From Planctomycetaceae bacterium (GTDB lineage: Bacteria > Planctomycetota > UBA1135 > GCA-002686595): a stretch of 59,605 nucleotides of DNA. Both the position numbers and the translations under genes were made by a program. Every line of letters begins with the position of its first letter. The first letter of the stretch is position 1. Positions 39,390 through 48,399 of the stretch are shown piece by piece. The DNA lies in the NCBI GenBank assembly GCA_016125265.1, contig WGMC01000038.1:1-59605 (forward strand), read 5' to 3'. Under the pieces are notes generated by a model. It saw only the letters and a program-made list of their open reading frames with translations. It was not told where the DNA came from and ran no database searches.

Positions 39390-40153
39390 CACAAGAGATG
39401 AACCAAGAACCGCGCAAGCGCGCCGGGCTGCCGGGCATCGCACTGGCCCTCGCCGCCCTTCTGGGCGCCGCCGCGTGCTCGTCCCCGCGCCTCGTCGTCG
39501 CCTCCGACCTGGCCAATCCGCCCTTTGCGTGGGTGGACGATGCGGGCGAGCCGCGCGGCCGCGATGTCGAGATGACGCAGCTCCTCGCCGACGCGCTCGA
39601 GCGCGAACTCGTGTGGCGACCGATGCCGTTCGACCAACTGCTCGACGCGGTCGAAAGCGGTGCCGTCGACGTCGCGGTCGCCACGCTCGGCCGCACGCCC
39701 GAACGCGAGGCCCGCCTGCCGTTCACACGCACCTACTACCGGACTTCCATTTCGGTGGTGGTGCGCCGCGGCGCGGGCGAGCCGACGACGGTCGCCGATC
39801 TGGCGGGCCGCACCGTTTCCGCGGGCCGCGGCACGACATCCGAGGACGCCGCGCGTTTGCACCTCGCCACCTCGACGATCGCCGAGCCCTCCGCGAAGGG
39901 CGACACGTCGCTCGACCGCCTACTGTCGCGCGAAGTGGACGCGCTCGTGCTCGACACCCCCAACGCCCGCGCGCTGGTCGACCTCCACCCCACCGCACTC
40001 ACGCTGCTCGCGCCCCCGCTGACCGAAGAGCACTACGCGATCCCCGTGCGCAAGGACGACCCCAACCTCCTGGCCGCCCTGAACGCCGCCTTGGAGCAAC
40101 TCGACACGACCGGCCAATTGGCCGAGCTGAACGAGCGACACGATCTGCCCTGA
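39386..40153 (+). CDS. Extracellular solute-binding lipoprotein (family 3)
   Basis: This 255-residue protein has a signal peptide with the lipobox residues GAAA-C31, then the bilobal amino-acid-binding fold. Recognisable pieces are LVVASDLANPPFAWVDDAGEPRGRDVEMTQLLADAL, VDVAVATLGRTPEREARLPFTRTYYRTSISVVV and LTEEHYAIPVRKDDPNLLAALNAALEQL. Family members bind polar amino acids for ABC import, but no permease or ATPase of that type is near, so it may be a sensor or a stand-alone binding protein. Translation is coupled to the SIS gene. ATG 39398 is an alternative start. Confidence 0.85.
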   Translation: MTQEMNQEPRKRAGLPGIALALAALLGAAACSSPRLVVASDLANPPFAWVDDAGEPRGRDVEMTQLLADALERELVWRPMPFDQLLDAVESGAVDVAVATLGRTPEREARLPFTRTYYRTSISVVVRRGAGEPTTVADLAGRTVSAGRGTTSEDAARLHLATSTIAEPSAKGDTSLDRLLSREVDALVLDTPNARALVDLHPTALTLLAPPLTEEHYAIPVRKDDPNLLAALNAALEQLDTTGQLAELNERHDLP

Positions 40154-40160
40154 ACGAACG

Positions 40161-40188
40161 CGGCCCCGCCGCGGGTGCGACGGGGCCG
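40161..40188 (+). terminator. Hairpin between convergent genes
   Basis: CGGCCCCG (40161-40168) pairs with CGGGGCCG (40181-40188), and TTGGTGCTTT follows. It lies eight bases after the solute-binding-protein stop and 29 bases before the end of the paralogue on the other strand, so it may act for both. Confidence 0.6.
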
Positions 40189-40216
40189 TTGGTGCTTTCG
40201 TCCCTCGGAGGAACGC

Positions 40217-41842
40217 TCAGAGGCCTACGACGAAGCGGATCGCGTTGCTCAGGCGCACGGGTTCGAAGGCCGATGCCGTGTGCACCCACGCGCCTTGGGC
40301 GTGGATCGCGAGGCCTTGGAACGCCAGGGTCTGCGGCAGCGAAGGCAGCACGAAGAGACCCGAGGCGCCGGGGTCATCCACGGGTGCGCTCACGAACAAC
40401 AACTCTGGCTGCAAGCTGACCAAAACCTCGCCGAGGCCCGGGACCAGCGTCCCGCAGCCGACCGTGCCGAGCGGCGACAGGAACAGCAACGACAGGGCCC
40501 CGGCCGCCTGCGGACCGGTCAGTTGCAGGGCCGGCTGGAACGGCTGACCGAGGGCGAATCCCTGACCACCGAAAGGTACAAGGGCGGCGAGTTTTGGAGT
40601 GCAGCCCGCGATCACTTCCACGGTCGGGGTTGTGTGCACTTCGAAGATGCCCACATCTCCTTCCGCGGTGCGGCCGCGGAAAAGGATCCGCTCGCCGTCC
40701 GCGGTGAAGTTGTGGCCGCCATCGAGGGACAACACCACCGTGTCGATGATGTGTCCTTCCACCCGGGTGGTGCCAGCCAGCACGACGACCTTTCCGTCGC
40801 GCGCCAAGCCGGGGCGCACCGTGCCGGCCGCGTTCTGGAAGAAGCCGGCCCACAGGACTTCACCCTTCGCGGACACCCGCACCGACCGGCTCGTCGTGAT
40901 GTCCCCCACCGCTTGCCCGCTGGGGAAGTCGAGGGGCTGGCCTTGGAACAGCACGGCCTGTTGGTCCTGCGCGAGCACATCCAGGCTCTCCCCGTTGCCC
41001 GCGAGTTCATTCGGGAAGAAGACGTCACCCGCATCGCTCAGGGCGACCGACTGGTTGACATCGATCGCCCAGCGGAAGTTGGCAAACGGACTGGGATCAT
41101 CGTGTTTCGCGACGGTCGCCAGGGTCCCACCGGCCAGGCCGTACTGGAAAACACCCTTGAAGGGCAGCGCAAAGGCGAGGTCGCCTCCCGCGTTGCTGGC
41201 GAGTTGCGAGCGGTAGCGAAGCGTCTGGATGTCGAAGGTCGAAACCGTGGCTCCGCTCGGAAGTACCTGGCCGTGGGTCAAGACCACCTGGGTCTCGAGC
41301 GCGCCGGCACCCGTGCGCAAGATGCGCACGAGGTGGTGGTCCCCGTCGGCAAACAGCACTGCGTAGAGCGCGCCGGAGCCGTCCTTCGCGAGGTGCACGG
41401 CGCGGAAACCCGTCACCGGCTCGGCGACGCCGTCGTTGTCCACGTCCACAAGCTCACCGCGCTTCAACACGGTGGTTGTGTTGCGCATCAGGTGCCAGTC
41501 GCCCGTGGCCGGATTGAGGGCGGTGTACCCGATGTTGCCCTGGTCATCCAGGTCGAGGAAGGACGTGGACGTCGAGTACGAGGGCCCGAGGGTGAGCCCG
41601 TCGGGAACGAACAACGGCTGGCCATCGCGCACCAGGACTCCGAAGCCCACGGGTGTGGGCAGGTCCGTCTGCACGAGCCCGACCCAGGACCCGTGAGAGT
41701 TCATGGCGAACTCCCCGACGTTGGCGATGGTGCCCGCGCTGGGCAGGGTCTGCCCGGGCAGGAGCAGCACGCGGTTTTGGGCTTCCGCGGGGGACAGCGA
41801 AGCGGCGAGCAGGGCCGCCGCGGTGGCGAGAGTGGTCTTCAT
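40217..41842 (-). CDS. Secreted repeat-rich protein, tandem paralogue 1
   Basis: This 541-residue protein has a signal peptide (KTTLATAAALLAASLSPAEAQ). The mature part is a string of beta-rich blocks around phrases such as LDLDDQGNIGYTAL, VALSDAGDVFFP and DGERILFRGRTAEGDVGIFEV, which suggest a propeller. It ends with a separate C-terminal domain closing SNAIRFVVGL. Paralogue 2 (42090-43712) is very similar along its whole length and paralogue 3 (44069-45664) less so, so this is a local gene duplication. No enzymatic motif is seen. The protein is probably extracellular or surface-bound, and its function is unknown. Confidence 0.8.
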   Translation of the reverse strand: MKTTLATAAALLAASLSPAEAQNRVLLLPGQTLPSAGTIANVGEFAMNSHGSWVGLVQTDLPTPVGFGVLVRDGQPLFVPDGLTLGPSYSTSTSFLDLDDQGNIGYTALNPATGDWHLMRNTTTVLKRGELVDVDNDGVAEPVTGFRAVHLAKDGSGALYAVLFADGDHHLVRILRTGAGALETQVVLTHGQVLPSGATVSTFDIQTLRYRSQLASNAGGDLAFALPFKGVFQYGLAGGTLATVAKHDDPSPFANFRWAIDVNQSVALSDAGDVFFPNELAGNGESLDVLAQDQQAVLFQGQPLDFPSGQAVGDITTSRSVRVSAKGEVLWAGFFQNAAGTVRPGLARDGKVVVLAGTTRVEGHIIDTVVLSLDGGHNFTADGERILFRGRTAEGDVGIFEVHTTPTVEVIAGCTPKLAALVPFGGQGFALGQPFQPALQLTGPQAAGALSLLFLSPLGTVGCGTLVPGLGEVLVSLQPELLFVSAPVDDPGASGLFVLPSLPQTLAFQGLAIHAQGAWVHTASAFEPVRLSNAIRFVVGL

Positions 41843-41972
41843 GGTGGAAGGTCCGGAAGTAGTCGTGGAGGAGGGGGCACACCGCAGGGTCGCGGCGCCT
41901 CGTCTCGACAGTTGAGCAAGTCACGTGCCGACCGCCGCACGCCGTCAGCCCCCCCCCAGCCGCCGGCATCCT

Positions 41973-41988
41973 GTTCCCCAGACGGAAC
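41973..41988. promoter_or_regulatory. Dyad GTTCC-N6-GGAAC upstream of paralogue 1
   Basis: GTTCC at 41973-41977 and GGAAC at 41984-41988 form an inverted repeat 131 bases before the start of paralogue 1. The same dyad with the same spacing lies upstream of paralogue 2 (43855-43870). The flanks around both are partly conserved. Confidence 0.45.
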
Positions 41989-42022
41989 ACCCCTTCACCG
42001 CCGCGTGCAGCTCGCGCAACGC

Positions 42023-42057
42023 AACCAAGTGCGGGCAAAGTCTGCCCGCACTTGGTT
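42023..42057 (-). terminator. Strong terminator hairpin after paralogue 2
   Basis: AACCAAGTGCGGGCA (42023-42037) pairs perfectly with TGCCCGCACTTGGTT (42043-42057) around a five-base loop. It lies 32 bases past the stop of paralogue 2 on the minus strand. No long T-run follows, so termination may need help from other factors. Confidence 0.7.
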
Positions 42058-42089
42058 ACGGTTGCTTAGGCCTCGGACGGAGCTCCGCC

Positions 42090-43712
42090 TTAGAGGCCGG
42101 CGACCAACTTCACAGCATTGCTGAGGCGCACCGGCTCGAAGGGGTGCAGTGCATCGAACCAAAGGCCCTGGGCGTACATCGGGATACCCTGAAACGCCAG
42201 GTCCTGCGACGGCACGGTCAGGAGGAAGTTGACCACCGACGGACCCGTAAAAAGAGGGCCTTGGGTCAGGAGCATGCCTGGCTGAAGGTCGAGCAACAGT
42301 TCACCCACCCCGGGCAACAAGGTGCCGCAGTTGGTGGCGCCGGACGGCGAGAGCAGAAGCAACCCGTGGGCCGACATCGATTGGGAGCCCTGTAGACCCA
42401 CGAAGAAGTAGGGAAACTCCAGCGACGGTGCATTGCCGAACTGGCTCAGCAGAACCGCTTGTTTGGGCACACAGCCGGCAATCGTCTCGAAGGTTGGGGC
42501 CGTGTCGACTTCGAAGAGGCCCACCTGCCCCGAAGCGGTGCGGCCGCGGAAGAGGATGCGTTCGCCGTCCGCGGTGAAGTTGTGACCGCCGTCGAGGGAC
42601 AGCACCACCGAATCGATGATGTGTCCTTCGACCCGCGTGGTGCCAGCGAGCACAACGACCTTTCCGTCGCGCGCGAAGCCGGGGCGCACCGTCCCGGCTG
42701 CGTTCTCGAAGAAGCCGGCCCACAGGACTTCACCCTTCGCGGACACGCGCACCGACCGGCTCGTCGCGATGTTCCCCACCGCTTGCCCGCTGGGGAACTC
42801 GAGGGGCTGGCCCTCGAACAGCATGGCCTGTTGGTTTTCTGCGAGCACATCCAGACTTTCGCCGTTGCCCGCGAGTTCGCTCGGGAAGTAGACATCGCCC
42901 GCATCGCTCAGGGCGATCGACTGGTATTCCCCGATGTTCCAGCGGAAGTTGGCGAACGGGCTGGGATCTTCCTGTTTCACCACAGTCGCGAGGGTCCCGT
43001 TTGCGAGGCTGTACTGGAAAACGCCCCGGAAGCGGACGGCAAACGCCAAGTCGCCTCCCGCGTTGCTGGCGAGCTGCGAGCGGTAACGAAGCGACTGGAT
43101 ATCGAAGTTCGAAACCGTGCCGCCGGTCGGCAGAACCTGACCGGGGGTCAGGACCACCTCGATCTCGAGCGCGCCGGTACCCGTGCGCAACAGGCGCAGG
43201 AGGTGAAGGTCCCCCCCCACACCAAGCACCGCGTAGAGCGCGCCGGACCCATCCTTCGCGAGGTTCACGGCGCGGAGGCTCGTCACCGGCTCGGCGACAC
43301 CGTCGTTGTCCACGTCGACCAGCTCGCCGCGTTTCACCACGGTGGTGGCGTTGCGCATCAGGTGCCAGTCGCCCGTAGCCGGGTCGAGGGCGGTGTAGGC
43401 GACGTTGCCCTGCTCGTCCAGGCCGAGGGAGTTCGTCGACAACGAAAAGGCCGGCCCGAGCGTGACGCCGTCGGGGATGAAGATGGGCTGCCCGTCGCGG
43501 ACGAGAACTCCGTATCCGACGGGTGTGGGCTGGTCCGTCTGCACGAGGCCGACCCACGATCCGTGGGCGTTCATGGCGAACTCGCCCACATTCGTGATGG
43601 TGCCCGCGCCGGGCAGGGTCTGCCCGGGCAGGAGCAGGGCGCGGTTCTGGGCTTCCGCGTGGGAGAAGGCGACGGCGAGCAGGGCCGCCGCGGTGGCGAG
43701 AGTGGTTTTCAT
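42090..43712 (-). CDS. Secreted repeat-rich protein, tandem paralogue 2
   Basis: This 540-residue protein has a near-identical signal peptide to paralogue 1 (KTTLATAAALLAVAFSHAEAQ) and the same succession of blocks: LLLPGQTLPGAGTITNVGEFAMNAHGSWVGL, RGELVDVDNDGVAEPVT and FRGRTASGQVGLFEV. It differs most in the last 130 residues, after the segment ending IAGCVPK, where the C-terminal domain begins. It again ends SNAVKLVAGL. ATG 43712 is chosen by homology with paralogue 1; a longer in-frame stretch upstream is not protein-like. Confidence 0.8.
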   Translation of the reverse strand: MKTTLATAAALLAVAFSHAEAQNRALLLPGQTLPGAGTITNVGEFAMNAHGSWVGLVQTDQPTPVGYGVLVRDGQPIFIPDGVTLGPAFSLSTNSLGLDEQGNVAYTALDPATGDWHLMRNATTVVKRGELVDVDNDGVAEPVTSLRAVNLAKDGSGALYAVLGVGGDLHLLRLLRTGTGALEIEVVLTPGQVLPTGGTVSNFDIQSLRYRSQLASNAGGDLAFAVRFRGVFQYSLANGTLATVVKQEDPSPFANFRWNIGEYQSIALSDAGDVYFPSELAGNGESLDVLAENQQAMLFEGQPLEFPSGQAVGNIATSRSVRVSAKGEVLWAGFFENAAGTVRPGFARDGKVVVLAGTTRVEGHIIDSVVLSLDGGHNFTADGERILFRGRTASGQVGLFEVDTAPTFETIAGCVPKQAVLLSQFGNAPSLEFPYFFVGLQGSQSMSAHGLLLLSPSGATNCGTLLPGVGELLLDLQPGMLLTQGPLFTGPSVVNFLLTVPSQDLAFQGIPMYAQGLWFDALHPFEPVRLSNAVKLVAGL

Positions 43713-43795
43713 GGTGGATGGTCCAAGGTTGCCAGAGGAGGGGGCGCACCGCGGGGGCCGCGGCGCCTCGTCCGCTCGACTGGGCAAGTCCCGTG

Positions 43796-43870
43796 CCGTC
43801 CCCGCGTAACCGAGTGCGGGGACGGCCGCGGCGCGATCCGCCTGGCGGGACGGTGTTCCCTCTGCGGAAC
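43796..43870. promoter_or_regulatory. Inverted repeats upstream of paralogue 2
   Basis: CCGTCCCCGC (43796-43805) pairs with GCGGGGACGG (43816-43825). The dyad GTTCC-N6-GGAAC follows at 43855-43870, 143 bases before the start codon, matching the one upstream of paralogue 1. About 80 bases next to the start codon (43713-43795) are also clearly similar to 41843-41920. The whole gap 43713-44068 holds only these elements and a possible terminator. Confidence 0.45.
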
Positions 43871-44007
43871 GGCCCCTCACCCAGTCGTCAGGCGATGGGG
43901 CAAACGGCACCTCACAGCTCCTTCGCTTCGGCCGAGCGATCTTCTCCAAGCTGTCACAGAGGCCCCCCGTACTTCGTTGGCACCCCCGTGCCCACCCGTG
44001 CACAAAG

Positions 44008-44038
44008 AACGCCGGCCCCGCCGCGGGCGCGGCAGAGC
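44008..44038 (-). terminator. Possible terminator after paralogue 3
   Basis: On the minus strand, CCGGC (44038-44034) and a GCCGC/GCGGC inner stem fold back on GCCGG, followed by CGTTCTTTG. It starts about 30 bases past the paralogue 3 stop. The stem is interrupted, so confidence is low. Confidence 0.4.
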
Positions 44039-44068
44039 CGGTGCTTAGAGCAACTCTATCGTGGCGGG

Positions 44069-45664
44069 TCAGAGGCCCACGGTATACCGCAGGGCGTTGC
44101 TCATCCGCACCGGCTCGGTCGGGTGCAGCGGGTCGTACCAAAGTCCCTGGGCGTACACCGCGAAGCCCAGGTAGTCGAGCACCGACGGGGGCGGTTCGAT
44201 CTGGAAGATCGCGGAACAGCAGCCCTTGGCAGCGGGACCCAGGACGAACAGCAACTCCGGTTGCAGCGAGACCAACACCTCACCCACTCCGGGCAGCACA
44301 ACTCCGCATCCGTCGGCCCCCTGTGGCGAGATCAAGAGCAGCGCCAACGCTTCTGGGTCCTGCGGCTGGCCGAGGACCGGCGTCGCGGTGCCCAGCCGCG
44401 TGAGACCGAGGCCCGCCGTTCCGAACTCTTGGAGTTCCGCCAACTTGGGCACACAACCCGCCAGTGTTTCCACGGAGCCCGCGAGGTCCACCTCGAAAAG
44501 ACCCGTTCGATCGTCGCTGGTGCGGGCACGGAAGAGGATCCGCTCGCCATCTCCCGTGAAGTCGTGGCTGTGCTGCCCGACGGCCGTGTTGGCAATCGTC
44601 AGGCCCTCCACGCGGGTCTCCCCATCCAGAACGACCACCGTCGTGTTGCGGGCGATCCCGCGTCGCGGACCGGATCCTGGAATCTGGAACCTACCCGTCC
44701 ACAGCACTTGGCCGTCTGGAGCGATGCGAACCGCACCGTCGGTTGTGATCGACGTCACCTGCACACCCTCGGGAAACTCCAGTCCCATGCTGGGCCAAAC
44801 GGCGATCTGCTGGTTGCGCGTGATCCAATCCGGTTGGGGGAAGTAGGCCGCGCCGTCGTCGGCGAGCGCCACCGCTTGGGAGACCTCCACCGACCAGTAC
44901 GTACCGAGCAAGGGTCCGTCGCCGTTCGCCTGCACCACGGCCTTGAGACTGCGTGTCTGGGGGGAGTAGACGAATACACCTTGGAACGTGAGGGCGAAGA
45001 CCAACTCACCGTTGCTGTTGGAGTCGAGCTGGCTGCGGTAGCGAAGGGACACGAGGGCGTGAGAAAGTGCAGCTTGGCCGGTGGGCAGGGTCTGCCCCGC
45101 CGCCACGACGACCTGGGACTCGAGCACACCCTGCGCGTTGCGCAGAAGGCGCACGAGGCTGACGTCCACGCCGGAGTTCAGCACCGCATACACGGCCCCC
45201 GAGCCATCCTGCGCCAGGTGCGCGGAACGGAAGCTCGTCACCGGCTCTGTGATCCCATCGCCATCGATGTCGAGCAGCTCGCCCCTCTGGAGCACGACGG
45301 TTTGGTTCCGCATGAGCAACCAATCTCCCGTGGCGGGATCCACCGCGAGGTAACCGATGTTGCCAGCGTCGTCCAGGTCCAAGTAGATCGAGGCCGCGCT
45401 GAACTGGGGAGCTGGGCCAAGTCCGTCGGGCACCACGAGTGGTTGGCCGTCCCGAACGAGTACGCCCGATGAGAATGGCGCCTGGTCCGTGCGGGCGAAT
45501 GCCACCCAGGACCCTTCCGAGTTGATGGCGAAATCACCGACTTCGGTGACCATTCCCGCGCCGGGCAGGGATTGACCGGGCAGGAGCAGGATGCGGTTCT
45601 GGGCCTCTGCGGGCTGGATCGCCGCTGCGAGGAGGGCCAAGGATGTGGCGAGGATGGGCTTCAT
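44069..45664 (-). CDS. Secreted repeat-rich protein, tandem paralogue 3
   Basis: This 531-residue protein starts KPILATSLALLAAAIQPAEAQ, a signal peptide. It follows the same domain order as paralogues 1 and 2 (ILLLPGQSLPGAGMVTEVGDFAINSEGSWVAF; RGELLDIDGDGITEPVTSFRSAHLAQDGSGAVYAVL; FRARTSDDRTGLFEVDL) but with many substitutions, so it is the oldest or fastest-changing copy. The C-terminal domain is conserved and ends SNALRYTVGL. Its upstream region lacks the GTTCC/GGAAC dyad found at the other two. Function unknown. Confidence 0.8.
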   Translation of the reverse strand: MKPILATSLALLAAAIQPAEAQNRILLLPGQSLPGAGMVTEVGDFAINSEGSWVAFARTDQAPFSSGVLVRDGQPLVVPDGLGPAPQFSAASIYLDLDDAGNIGYLAVDPATGDWLLMRNQTVVLQRGELLDIDGDGITEPVTSFRSAHLAQDGSGAVYAVLNSGVDVSLVRLLRNAQGVLESQVVVAAGQTLPTGQAALSHALVSLRYRSQLDSNSNGELVFALTFQGVFVYSPQTRSLKAVVQANGDGPLLGTYWSVEVSQAVALADDGAAYFPQPDWITRNQQIAVWPSMGLEFPEGVQVTSITTDGAVRIAPDGQVLWTGRFQIPGSGPRRGIARNTTVVVLDGETRVEGLTIANTAVGQHSHDFTGDGERILFRARTSDDRTGLFEVDLAGSVETLAGCVPKLAELQEFGTAGLGLTRLGTATPVLGQPQDPEALALLLISPQGADGCGVVLPGVGEVLVSLQPELLFVLGPAAKGCCSAIFQIEPPPSVLDYLGFAVYAQGLWYDPLHPTEPVRMSNALRYTVGL

Positions 45665-46028
45665 GTGCGTGAGTCCGTCGGGTCGGAAACTCGGCTGCGT
45701 TTGCTTCGCCGCAGCGAGAGGCGGCGCGATGCAGGGACGCAAAGCGACGCGCTGTCTCCCGTTGGCAAGACCCATGCCACGGTCCAAAATGCCGCTTGGC
45801 GGCGCAGGAACGGGGCGCGGAGGAGCTCCGGACCGGCGCGCCGTTTCGCCCGAGGCACAGACTTCGACCACGTCCGGAGGCCGCGTTCGAGTCGACAGAT
45901 CTTTCCGGCGCTTTCCGCGACCACCTCAGCCAGGAACGTAGGGCCCGACCGATTGGCGCGTGGGACCGCAACCGGGCCAGTCCTCACCTACGCGTCTGCC
46001 GCATTGCTCCGCGCCAGCGCGCGCCGCG
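45665..46028. other. Gene-free stretch
   Basis: These 364 bases separate paralogue 3 from the DUF427 gene. Several short frames exist, but none has plausible protein composition or a start signal. No clear repeat is seen. It must contain the promoter of paralogue 3, which I cannot locate. Confidence 0.3.
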
Positions 46029-46313
46029 TCAGCGCGTCACAGTCACGCCCTTCCAGAAGGCCACGTGGCTCGCGATGTTCTTGGCCGCGTCCTTCGGGCT
46101 GGCGTAGTACCAGGCGGCGTCCTTGTTCTCCTTGCCGTCCACCACGAGGGTGTAGTACTGCGCGGTGCCCTTCCAGCCGCAGACGGTGGTCGTCGGGCTC
46201 GGGCGGAAGTAGCGGCGGTCGAGCGCGGACTCGGGGAAGTACACGTTGCCGTCGACGACTTCGAAGGTGTCGGAGTTGGCGATGACGGCTCCGTTCCAGG
46301 TGGCTTGGGCCAT
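46029..46313 (-). CDS. DUF427 domain protein
   Basis: This 94-residue protein is a single DUF427 domain: AQATWNGAVIANSDTFEVVDGNVYFP, then SPTTTVCGWKGTAQYYTLVVDGKENKDAAWYY, and the ending DAAKNIASHVAFWKGVTVT. The family folds as a small beta barrel and has no settled function. It starts 21 bases after the QueC stop on the same strand, so the two probably share a transcript. Confidence 0.9.
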   Translation of the reverse strand: MAQATWNGAVIANSDTFEVVDGNVYFPESALDRRYFRPSPTTTVCGWKGTAQYYTLVVDGKENKDAAWYYASPKDAAKNIASHVAFWKGVTVTR

Positions 46314-46334
46314 GGCGGTGAGGGGTGTTGGGGA

Positions 46335-47114
46335 TCAGGTGCTGCGAAGCACCGCGAGGTCAGGGCGAGGAGCGTCGGGCGCATAGGGCGCACCGTCGCG
46401 GCGGCCCGCGCGGGCAAATCCCGCTAGGCGCAAACGGCATGCGTCGCAGCGACCGCAGGCGAGGGCGCGCTCGCCGGTTGCCCCCGGGACAGGGTCGTAG
46501 CAGGTATGGGTCACCGAGAGGTCCACACCAAGGGCCTCCGCTCGCAGAACGATTTGGGCCTTGTCCAGATGGAGGAGCGGCGCGTGCAACCGCAGGCGCT
46601 CGCCCTGTGTCCCCGCCGCCGTGGCCACTTGCGCCAGCGCTTCGAAGGCCGCCAAGAACTCGGGGCGACAGTCGGGATATCCGGAGCTGTCGATCGCGTT
46701 CACTCCGCAGAAGATGTGGTTTGCGCCGAGCACCTCCGCCAGCCCCAGCGCCAGGCTCAAAAACACGGTGTTGCGCGCGGGCACGTAGGTCGAGGGCACC
46801 CCCACACCGATGTCCGCCATCGCGCGGTCCTTCGGCACGTCGATGTCCGCCGTCAGGGAACTGCCTCCGATCGCGACCAGGTCGATCGCGACCACCCGGT
46901 GGCTCGCGGCGCCGCCGAGGCGAGCCACCCGCTCGGCTGCCTCCAACTCGACCCCGTGGCGCTGGCCGTAGCGGAACGAAAGCGCGTGGGCCTCGAATCC
47001 TGCGGCCCGGGCCTCCGCCAGCACCACCGCGGAGTCCATGCCGCCGGAGAGGAGGACCACGGCCCGTTCGGGGGGGATTCTGGGACTCGTCGCGGGGTGG
47101 ACCTGGACGCTCAT
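46335..47114 (-). CDS. queC: 7-cyano-7-deazaguanine synthase
   Basis: This 259-residue enzyme makes preQ0 from 7-carboxy-7-deazaguanine with ATP and ammonia, a step towards queuosine in tRNA. It has the PP-loop VVLLSGGMDSAVVLAEA, the family block GVPSTYVPARNTVFLSLAL and INAIDSSGYPDCRPEF-like text (here VNAIDSSGYPDCRPEF). The zinc site is THTCYDP with ACGRCDACRLR. All key residues are present. It is divergent from the Mrp gene across 127 bases. No preQ1 riboswitch could be made out in that gap. Other queuosine genes are not in the window. Confidence 0.96.
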   Translation of the reverse strand: MSVQVHPATSPRIPPERAVVLLSGGMDSAVVLAEARAAGFEAHALSFRYGQRHGVELEAAERVARLGGAASHRVVAIDLVAIGGSSLTADIDVPKDRAMADIGVGVPSTYVPARNTVFLSLALGLAEVLGANHIFCGVNAIDSSGYPDCRPEFLAAFEALAQVATAAGTQGERLRLHAPLLHLDKAQIVLRAEALGVDLSVTHTCYDPVPGATGERALACGRCDACRLRLAGFARAGRRDGAPYAPDAPRPDLAVLRST

Positions 47115-47241
47115 GGGGCGGCCTAGGGTAGCGCCGCAGGGCCCCCCGATCCCCCTTCGCCGGACGCCGATTGGCGACCGGGGCCCCCGGGCCTATCTTC
47201 TTCGCTCCCGCACCCCACCCCGACCTCTCCGGAACTGCCCC

Positions 47242-48399
47242 GTGACCGCTTTGACCGCCACCAAGACCGACGTCCTCGACGCCCTGCGCCAAATCATCGA
47301 CCCGGACCTGGGGCGCGACATCGTCTCCTTGGGCTTCATCACGAAGAGCGCCGTGTGCGATGGCCTGGTCGACGTGGTCATCAACCTGACCACACCGGCC
47401 TGTCCCGTGAAGGACAAGATGAAGGCCGAGGCCGAGCGTCTCCTGCGCGCACTGCCCGGTGTGACGTCGGTGAAGGTCGAGATGACCGCCGAAGTGAAGG
47501 GCGGCTCGCGCCCGGCGCGCCAACTCGCCCCCGGCGTGCGGCACATCATCGCGGTGTCGAGTGGCAAGGGCGGTGTGGGCAAGAGCACCGTCACCGTGAA
47601 CCTGGCCGTGGCGCTGGCGCAAACCGGCGCGCGTGTCGGTGTGATGGACAGCGATGTGTACGGTCCCGACATCCCGATGATGATGGGCCTCGTGGGCCAG
47701 CCGGAAACGACGGCGGAGCGCCAGCTCATCCCCAAGGTGCGCCACGGTGTGTCGACCATGTCGATCGGGTACTTGTTGCCCGAGGACAAACCCGTCGTTT
47801 GGCGCGGGCCGATGGTGCACAAGTTGATCGAGCAGTTCCTCGGCGACGTCGCGTGGGGCGAGCTCGATTACCTGCTCGTCGACATGCCGCCCGGCACGGG
47901 CGACGCGCAGCTCAGCCTCGCGCAGATCGTGCCGCTGACGGGGGCGGTGCTCGTCACCACACCGCAGGCCGTCAGCACGTTCGACGTCGGCAAGGCCATC
48001 GGCATGTTCCAGCAGGTGCAGGTGCCGATCCTCGGCATCGTCGAGAACATGGCCGGTTACGCGATCGAGGGCCGCGTCGAAGGCGCACCGTCCCGCGCGA
48101 TGACGCTGCGCACGGGCCTCGGCGAGATCCAGACCACCACCGACGCGGAGGGCCGTTTCCACGCCATCGTCGACGTGTTCGGGCGCGGCGGCGCGGAGAG
48201 TCTGGCCAAACGGCACGGCTTCCCGGTGCTCGGCCGTGTGCCCTTGAACCCGGCCGTGCGCTTGGGCGGCGACGCGGGCGACCCGGTGACCCTGGCGGAA
48301 CCCGACTCCGCCGAGGCGCGCGCGTTTGCGGAGATCGCGGGCCGGCTCGCGCAGCGTGTGGCGATCCGCGAGCACGCGTCGTTGCCCATCCTCGAGTGA
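47242..48399 (+). CDS. Mrp/ApbC-type P-loop ATPase with MIP18 domain, lacking the CxxC
   Basis: This 385-residue protein has an N-terminal MIP18 (DUF59) domain (residues about 5-90, with the conserved TTPACPVKD), then a Mrp/NBP35 ATPase with the deviant Walker A G108-KGGVGKST and the switch DMPPGTGDAQL. The family carries Fe-S clusters and passes them to target proteins, using a CxxC after ENMxxF. Here the text after ENMAGYA has no Cys and instead an insert of about 35 residues (EGRVEGAPSRAMTLRTGLGE and on) before VFGRGGAE. GTG 47242 is the best start; the upstream extension is Pro- and Arg-rich. It overlaps the next gene by four bases. Confidence 0.85.
   Translation: MTALTATKTDVLDALRQIIDPDLGRDIVSLGFITKSAVCDGLVDVVINLTTPACPVKDKMKAEAERLLRALPGVTSVKVEMTAEVKGGSRPARQLAPGVRHIIAVSSGKGGVGKSTVTVNLAVALAQTGARVGVMDSDVYGPDIPMMMGLVGQPETTAERQLIPKVRHGVSTMSIGYLLPEDKPVVWRGPMVHKLIEQFLGDVAWGELDYLLVDMPPGTGDAQLSLAQIVPLTGAVLVTTPQAVSTFDVGKAIGMFQQVQVPILGIVENMAGYAIEGRVEGAPSRAMTLRTGLGEIQTTTDAEGRFHAIVDVFGRGGAESLAKRHGFPVLGRVPLNPAVRLGGDAGDPVTLAEPDSAEARAFAEIAGRLAQRVAIREHASLPILE

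Noticed and set aside
45665..46028. Small genes in the gap before the DUF427 gene
   Set aside because: Frames overlap on both strands, are Arg- and Ser-rich and have no start signals.
47115..47241. preQ1 riboswitch upstream of queC
   Set aside because: I could not find the conserved stem-loop and A-rich tail. The gap is GC-rich and short.
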